From assembly GCF_040939455.1 (NCBI RefSeq), contig NC_134108.1:10321501-10385500 (forward strand): a stretch of 64,000 nucleotides of DNA, written 5' to 3'. Below the pieces are notes generated by a model. That model worked only from the letters and a program-made list of their open reading frames with translations, made no database searches and was not told where the DNA came from. This DNA comes from Microcebus murinus (taxonomy: Eukaryota > Chordata > Mammalia > Primates > Cheirogaleidae). Within the stretch, counting starts at the first letter, position 1. Every line of letters begins with the position of its first letter. Shown piece after piece: positions 58,822 through 64,000 of this stretch. The translations under genes and the position numbers were made by a program.

Positions 58822-59170
58822 GCCTGCTAATGAACGGGGTGGTCGACGGCTAAGGAGTTTTCAAACATTGAAGAAGATGTCTCTGGCTGCTGCTTGCCAC
58901 TCACGCTAAAATGCAAGAGGAGACAGAGAGATGGAGAGAAAGATTGTTAATCAGAAAGGGGGCAGGACTTGATGGTTCTGAAAATCCCCTGCCTCTTCAG
59001 GTGGGAAATGATGCTGGAATTAAGGAATGACATCCAGGCAAGCATCAATCTGGGCACTGTCAGGAAGACATGGTCTAGGAAGGCAGCCTCGGCCTCACAG
59101 CCAGCCGCCGTGGGCAGAAGGGCGGTCCCTACCTTCTGCCTTCTAATCTCGGGCAAGCCCATCTGATCCT
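58822..59170 (+). mobile_element. MaLR internal region (right part)
   Basis: Resumes after the L1: CTGCTAATGAACGGGG, GGCTAAGGAGTTTTCAAAC, CTGGCTGCTGCTTGCCACTC, GGAGACAGAGAGATGG, ATTGTTAATCAGAAAGGGG and CAGGACTTGATGGTTCTG follow MaLR internal text in order with little or nothing lost. No functional retroviral gene. Confidence 0.65.
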
Positions 59171-61059
59171 TAGATCTAAGTTTGGATCCAGGACCTTAGC
59201 TGTGAAGAAGTGAGGGGAGTAGTTACCGGTTGTGCAACTGTGTGCTTTTAGCTGTGTGCTGACAGTCTGTTGCTAGGAAAGAAAGGAAAACATATTTTGG
59301 GGATGGCAGTCTCTTTGAAGCCAAATCCCTTCACGTTCTGCAGAAGAGCTGCCAGACACAACCTTGCAGGACTTAAGAGGTGAAAACACGGATCCTTCTG
59401 TCCTTGCCTCCTGCGAGCCACCCAGCCTGGATAGGCAGAAAAGAGAGTTCAAAGAGACAATTGATGGGATTAGCATAGAGTCCACAGACATGGGTGAAAT
59501 ATTTGGCTTTTCTTCTTCCTTTCCCATAGGGAACAAAGGGGTGTCCCTAAACCGATTGTGAAGGGCTGCAAGAGAGTTGCTCACAGGATTGGGGGATCTG
59601 TAAGAAGGTGATGCTGGCACATGGTTCACCCTGGTACATCCAAGTAGAGGAGTGAGAATGTTCTTGAAGGAACATAATATCCGTATTCCGAGTCTGGGCG
59701 GATATGTGAACATGGAGACTGGTGTTTGCTTCCTGCCTGAAGCAGACTGAATCCTGGAGGCTGGTGGGGTCTGCCTGTGGTGACCGAGCAGAAGCGGAGG
59801 CAGCAGTGGGAATGGCCTGTCCTCCCAGTGTCTGAATGGCCAAAGCTGTGTCCTGGGTGTGGCCCACAGAGAGAGTGGGGCCAGCCACCCTGCTGAGCCC
59901 TTGCTGAAGTGGGCAGTGACAGCCCGTGGGCTGTATCACGGGTACTGGGGCCTGAGGGAGGCTGACAAAACTTCAGGGGAGTCCATGCCCAGGTCACAGA
60001 GATGTGCAGCTTAGAGATTCCTCTGTGGTCTCCAAGGAATCCCTGAAATGGGCTCTGTGAGTGGGCCAGGGTTGGGACTCCTGCCACGGAGGAGGACAGC
60101 CGGCACCTGCCAAGAGAGAGAACACCCACAGTTCCAGCTAAGTGACGAGACTTCTCATTTCTCTGTCTCTCCACCCCTTTTCTGACCTGTCTGAAAGAGA
60201 AGAGGATGGCAAGAGCCAGGAAAGAAAGTGCTAGAACAGATCCTACCTCTGCCTTGCTGCCCCGAGTCTGAACTGGGGGTGGGAAGAAGCTTTGAGTTGG
60301 ATATGATATTGAACTTCTGCTTTATACTGAACTTTAAAATGTTATATATTTAATTTTGTTACCAGATAATACATTCACATGGTTCAAAAACCAAAGGTAT
60401 ATGGTGAAACATCTCCCTCTTACCACTGTCCTTCATCAAGACTAAAACGTCTGATACTTGAAAATCATTTTGAATGGTCATAGTAAGACTACTGTTGTAA
60501 GTAAAAGTAACCCTACAGCTATGGAGTTTGTGTGAGATGTCAACTGGTGATGAAGGGAGAGATTCCACCTGGTAGGTTGAATGGCCGTGAGGAAATAGAC
60601 CCATTTTCGGGGATGCCAGCGAAGATCAGCCCGTTCAGGAAAAGGACCACACGGTTTTCATTTCACTTTGTGTCTGGTCACCCTCCAGCTGCTCTCCTGT
60701 GTGGTCTGATCAGAATGGAACAAGCAGGGATCTTCATGTCATCAATGGGGACATCACCCTTCCTTGCTGCAGCCTAAGTCTGTGTCCTATTAAACTTTGA
60801 AGTCAGTAACTCCCCCCTCCCCCTTTTTTTTTAAAACACCTGAACTTCTTTCATGGTGCGTCTTCCTAGACTTTAGTATGCAATTGATTATTTTAACATA
60901 AATGCCTGGCTGTGAAAACGCATCATGTGGGTTTAGGCTCTTCATTCCAGCCTATTAAGATTTTCTTGGCCTCCTGACTGATGCTGACCGTATTGGTTAT
61001 TCTCCCAGCTTAGCGTTCTCTGCCGATCAGATAAACACTCTCAATTACTTAGGATGTGC
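59171..61059. other. Unassigned stretch
   Basis: It contains the longest open frame in the window (182 codons, 59626-60174, -), overlapped by other minus frames of 130-146 codons; the DNA is GC-moderate and the proteins resemble nothing known. At 60358-60430, CATTCACATGGTTCAAAAACC and GTGAAACATCTCCCTC recall a LINE 3' tail. C/T-rich runs lie near 60810-60832. Confidence 0.45.
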
Positions 61060-61410
61060 AGGTTCAGGTGCTCAGACTGAGCCTCAGCATAACAGAGGCT
61101 TAAACAAGATGGAAGTTTACTTCTCTTTCTTAACTGTCTGCGTGTAGCAGTCAAGGACTGCTAGGAAAGCTGCGTGGGGCCGGAAATCCGGGTGCCTTCT
61201 GTCTTATCTCTGAGGGCCAACGGGGCTCACCAGCATGTTCACAGTCTAGTTGATAAGCAGCGGCAAACAGAGAAGGGGGCACATTCTAAGGACCTGACCC
61301 CCAGAGCACATCACACATCACACCTTTTCGCACTCGCAGAACTTTGCACAGAACTTAGTCACGTGGCTATACTGACTTGCAAAGAAGGCTGAGAAAAGTA
61401 GTCTTTTTTT
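61060..61410 (-). mobile_element. LTR-like interspersed repeat, copy C (antisense)
   Basis: CAGAGGCTTAAACAAGATGG, AAGTTTACTTCTCTTTCTTA, GTCAAGGACTGCTAGGAAAG, GAACTTAGTCACGTGGCTAT and CTTGCAAAGAAGGCTGAGAAA, then AGTAGTC and a T-run, follow an antisense LTR/MER-type consensus whose end resembles copies A and B. Family not assigned. Confidence 0.5.
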
Positions 61411-61559
61411 TTTTTTTCTGTACATTCATCTGCTCAGCTAAAAAATTCTATTATCTGAAATGGGAAAATAGTTATTGGCAGACAATGAGCAATCTTTGCC
61501 ATGCATGATTTCTGCATTTGCCTGTGTGCAATTAGTGAGAGTCTTAACTAGCCATTGTT

Positions 61560-62085
61560 ATGGGCATAACTGTGGGTCTTAATCTTCTTGTTTACGATGC
61601 TTCCTTGATTAACACTCCAGGGTTATGGATTCCAGTGAGCCACAAATCCACTCAATGCCAAATCACGTTAAGTCCACATTTCTCTTTCTTTCCCCGAAGG
61701 ATCACATCACAGCCTTTTTCCAAATGTCCTACTGAAATCTAGATATTTCAGGGTATCCATCCACTACCCTATCCATACAGGAAAGGAAGTTAGCTCAGCT
61801 TGACTCAATCCATGTAAACCTAGCTTTTCTTTAGTAACTACGGCTCTGTATTCTAAAAGCTCCCCAACCACCTGTTTAACAATCTTGTCCAAAATTTTGT
61901 CAAGGGAATGCGTTTTAACTGTACCCATCTGTAATTTTTGGAATTCATGCTGTTCCCACTTTTGAAAGTCAAATGGACTATTTTGAAAGTGCCTACTTCT
62001 AACTCATAGATATCTGTACTATTTTATTACTTCTCAAAGATTATAGACATTCATGATAAGCAAATTCTTTTAATACCATGGCATA
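61560..62085 (-). mobile_element. CR1/L3-like LINE fossil with reverse-transcriptase motif
   Basis: On the minus strand, 61716-61751 translates LKYLDFSRTFGK, which lines up with motif A of CR1-clade reverse transcriptases (YLDFSKAF). Upstream on that strand, near 61890-61960, the text reads NYRWVQLKRIPLTKFW, resembling the NYRPVSLTS block that precedes it. Frames are broken by indels and stops. CR1/L3 elements died out early in mammals, so an ancient relic is expected. A 63-bp piece of it is repeated at 62632. Confidence 0.6.
61598..61660. repeat. 63-bp local direct repeat, copy 1
   Basis: TGCTTCCTTGATTAACACT through CACTCAATGCCA. It matches 62632-62694 at 58 of 63 bases, all five differences being transitions. 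It lies in the CR1/L3-like fossil. Confidence 0.9.
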
Positions 62086-62087
62086 CT

Positions 62088-62490
62088 AATTTACTTAGCC
62101 TGCCACAACATATCAACATAAAACATCACAGACTGAGTGGCTTAAACAACGGAAATTTATTTCCCACAGGTCTGAAGGCTTGAAGTCCAAGATCAAAGTG
62201 TCAGCAGATTTGGTTTCTGCTGAGATCTCTCTCCTTGGGCTTGCAGACTGTGTTTTTGCAGGGTCCTCATATGGTTTTATCTCCATGCAGGTGCAACCTT
62301 ATGTCTCCATGTGTCCAAAGTCCTCTTCTTATAAGAATATGAGTAAAATTGACTTGGGATCCAGCCTAATGGCCTCATTTTAACTCAACCCCCCCCCTTT
62401 AAATGCTCTATCTCCAAATACAGTCACATTCTGTGATACTGGGGGCTAGGTCTTTAACATATGAGTTTTAGAGACACAATTCAGCCATAA
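62088..62490 (-). mobile_element. MaLR-type LTR (antisense)
   Basis: TTACTTAGCCTGCCACAACA, ACAGACTGAGTGGCTTAAAC, GGTCTGAAGGCTTGAAGTCC, AAGATCAAAGTGTCAGCAG, CTCTTCTTATAAGAATATG, CAAATACAGTCACATTCTGTG and GTCTTTAACATATGAGTTT follow an antisense MLT1-like LTR. It lies between the two copies of the local duplication. Confidence 0.8.
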
Positions 62491-62631
62491 TGGGTGGTAT
62501 AATATTTTCTGGGGATTAAAGTCATAATTTTATTTTTAAAAGTTGGGTACCTTCTTATTTTAGGAAATTAGAGTTTTAGGAAGGCAGTACAATGGCTGAG
62601 GGCCTCGCTCACTTGGGAGTTTGTTTAGAGG

Positions 62632-62694
62632 TGCTTCCTTGATTAACACTCTAGGGTTATGGATTTCAACGAGCCACAAATCCACTCGATGCCA
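62632..62694. repeat. 63-bp local direct repeat, copy 2
   Basis: TGCTTCCTTGATTAACACT through CACTCGATGCCA, 92% identical to 61598-61660. It sits at the left edge of, or inside, a MER5-like element, a context unrelated to copy 1. An intact CpG (CTCGATG) here against CTCAATG in copy 1 fits CpG decay in copy 1. Confidence 0.9.
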
Positions 62695-62796
62695 GGTCTC
62701 ACTCTAGATGTACTGAATTGGAATATGTATTTAACAAGGCCCCCAAGCTGATTCATGTGCCCACTAAAGTTTGAGAGTTTCTGGGCTAGTGGAACC
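62695..62796 (+). mobile_element. MER5-like hAT MITE, 3' part
   Basis: TACTGAATTGGAATATGTATT, TAACAAGGCCCCCAAGCTG, ATTCATGTGCCCACTAAAGT and TTGAGAGTTTCTGGG match the right half of a MER5-type element. The left half may be 62590-62628 (CAATGGCTGAGGGCC, ACTTGGGAGTTTGTTTAG), separated by the duplicated segment. Confidence 0.6.
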
Positions 62797-63774
62797 CACA
62801 GGTGATAACCTCATATTCCCAAGCAGTTCCCAAGGGAGACATACGTAAGGGACAATGGCAAAGGAATCCAATGGCAAAACCTGTTGAGGAGAAAGAGAGC
62901 TCCTTGGCACCCTGGATTGAGTGTGAAGACAGAAGCAGAATCACCGTATTCTTCCTGCAGCCAAATGTCAATCTTAGATATAACTTTTCTTGTCAACCAT
63001 AAGGGAGGAAGAGAGAGAAAAACAAAGAGTGGTAAGATTGATATGGCTGGTCTTGGGTCAGGTTGCCGTTCCCGATGTGTGGGTGCAGTATGTTAAGGAA
63101 CAGGGAGAGATTTGGGGCGGAAGAGAGTGTCGTCATGTGATGGTGTGGAGGAGAGGTAGGCTCTCCTGCGTCCATCCTGGTTTTGATCTCAGCTGCCTTC
63201 TTTCCCCACGACTCCCTCAGCGACGTTATTAGCCTCATCTTGCAGTTGAAAACACACCAAGAAGGTTCAGGGTCAGGTTCTGTGATGTAAGAACAGGAAG
63301 AGCAAAATTGCTCCTAAAACCAGAGGGCCTGCTATGCGCTGGTCCATTTGGGTGAAACTTTAGCTTTCTCCATCCCTTTCTTTACTCCTCCTCCTCTAAC
63401 ACACCTTTTTATGTGTATCCCTCAGATTTCAGCTTCCTTGTCGCTCTTGAGACTGAATTAGAAGCCCTTCCCACGCAGCACTTACCAAGCTTTGCAGTAA
63501 CGGCCAATCTACTCATCTCTCTTTCCCACCACACTCTGTCATGACCTGGGCTTTGTGTTCCATCTAACCCATGAAATGTCAAACAGGTTAGAAAATTATA
63601 TTGCTACAGTTTTAAATATGATACATGATAAATTTTATAGAAGATGTACCTGTATTGCTGTTGCAATAAAATTTCACAGCGATGGAAACATCCCTAAATA
63701 TCTGTTTTCAAAACGTTTAATCCATAGACTGAGTTTTAAAAAGCAGTTTCTTTTTGCTTTTTAAAACTTAATTG
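62797..63774. other. Unassigned stretch
   Basis: No gene or confident repeat. Frames of 60-81 codons overlap on both strands around 62800-63240; none is recognisable. Confidence 0.5.
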
Positions 63775-64000
63775 GTTTTTTCTTTTAAATTCAAATAGTA
63801 TTAGGGGGTACAAATGTTTTTTTGTTACATGGCTGAATTGCATAGCAGAGAAGTCTAGTCTTTTAACATACTCATCATCTGAGTAGTGTACATTGTACCT
63901 AACGTCATTTTTTATCCTGCACCCCTCTCTCATCCTTCACTTTCTGAATCTCCAATGCCCATTCAATCACTCTGTATGATCATCATGTGTACCCAGTGCT
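63775..64000 (-). mobile_element. L1 3' end (antisense), running off the window
   Basis: TATTAGGGGGTACAAATGTTT, TTGTTACATGGCTGAATTGC, CATCATCTGAGTAGTGTACA, TTGTACCTAACGTCATTTTT, AATCTCCAATGCCCATTC and ATGTGTACCCAGTGCT are the complement of an L1 3' region, probably an L1MA/L1PB-age element. It continues beyond 64000. Confidence 0.8.

Noticed and set aside
58060..59170. MaLR internal region as an intact retroviral gene
   Set aside because: Frames are short and broken, and MaLR internal regions are mostly non-coding; it is also split by an L1.

Overview
This window is nuclear DNA from a primate, most likely a strepsirrhine (lemur, galago or loris group). The evidence is the repeats. Two 5'-truncated L1 insertions (13273-13726, 58234-58821) end in the 3'-tail style I associate with strepsirrhine L1, with a conserved block reading GTAACCTTAACATTTGTA and then CCCCCATA before the A-rich tail. 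Alu copies carry lemur-style diagnostic text, such as AGAGTGCTAGGATTACAGG. A TTAA-bounded miniature element with piggyBac-like termini (29954-30034) fits mouse lemur best, because that genome is known for recent piggyBac activity. The species call is inference.

I find no protein-coding exon, tRNA, rRNA or CRISPR array that I can support. The open frames reach only about 180 codons, lie in GC-rich or repeat-derived DNA, overlap frames on the opposite strand and match no family I recognise. The window reads as intergenic or deep intronic DNA: perhaps half recognisable transposon fossils, the rest unassigned single-copy-looking sequence.

Layout. 1-4.8 kb: MIR and L2 fragments, a hAT transposase fossil (757-2047), a MaLR LTR end and an Alu fragment. 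4.8-10 kb: mostly unassigned, with one MIR and a GC-rich block (7030-8190). 10-14.9 kb: a long antisense ancient L1 carrying a MaLR LTR, itself carrying a younger L1 with clear target-site duplications. 14.9-29 kb: mainly unassigned, with an Alu, an L2, an LTR and a CTCF-like motif. 29-32 kb: Alu, piggyBac-like MITE, L1 3' end, MIR and a very short young L1 tail. 32-36 kb: unassigned, with a small CpG cluster next to a good splice-donor sequence (34400-34525). 36-47 kb: L2, MER5-like, LTR-like and MaLR copies, and a 19-base G run. 46.9-47.1 kb: a second CpG-rich patch with a perfect 16-bp hairpin. 47-54 kb: MIR and L2 copies, one L2 split by a hAT element with its 8-bp duplication, then an older Alu. 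56-59.2 kb: antisense L1 3' UTR, then a MaLR LTR plus internal region split by a strepsirrhine-type L1. 61-64 kb: LTR-like copies, a CR1/L3-like LINE fossil with a readable reverse-transcriptase motif, a 63-bp local direct duplication, and an L1 3' end running off the window.

There is no gene system to describe. The interest lies in insertion chronology (nested elements with visible duplications), the MITE, the local duplication, two CpG-rich patches and a few candidate regulatory stretches. All family names come from remembered consensus text, not from a database search, and boundaries are approximate unless set by a duplication.
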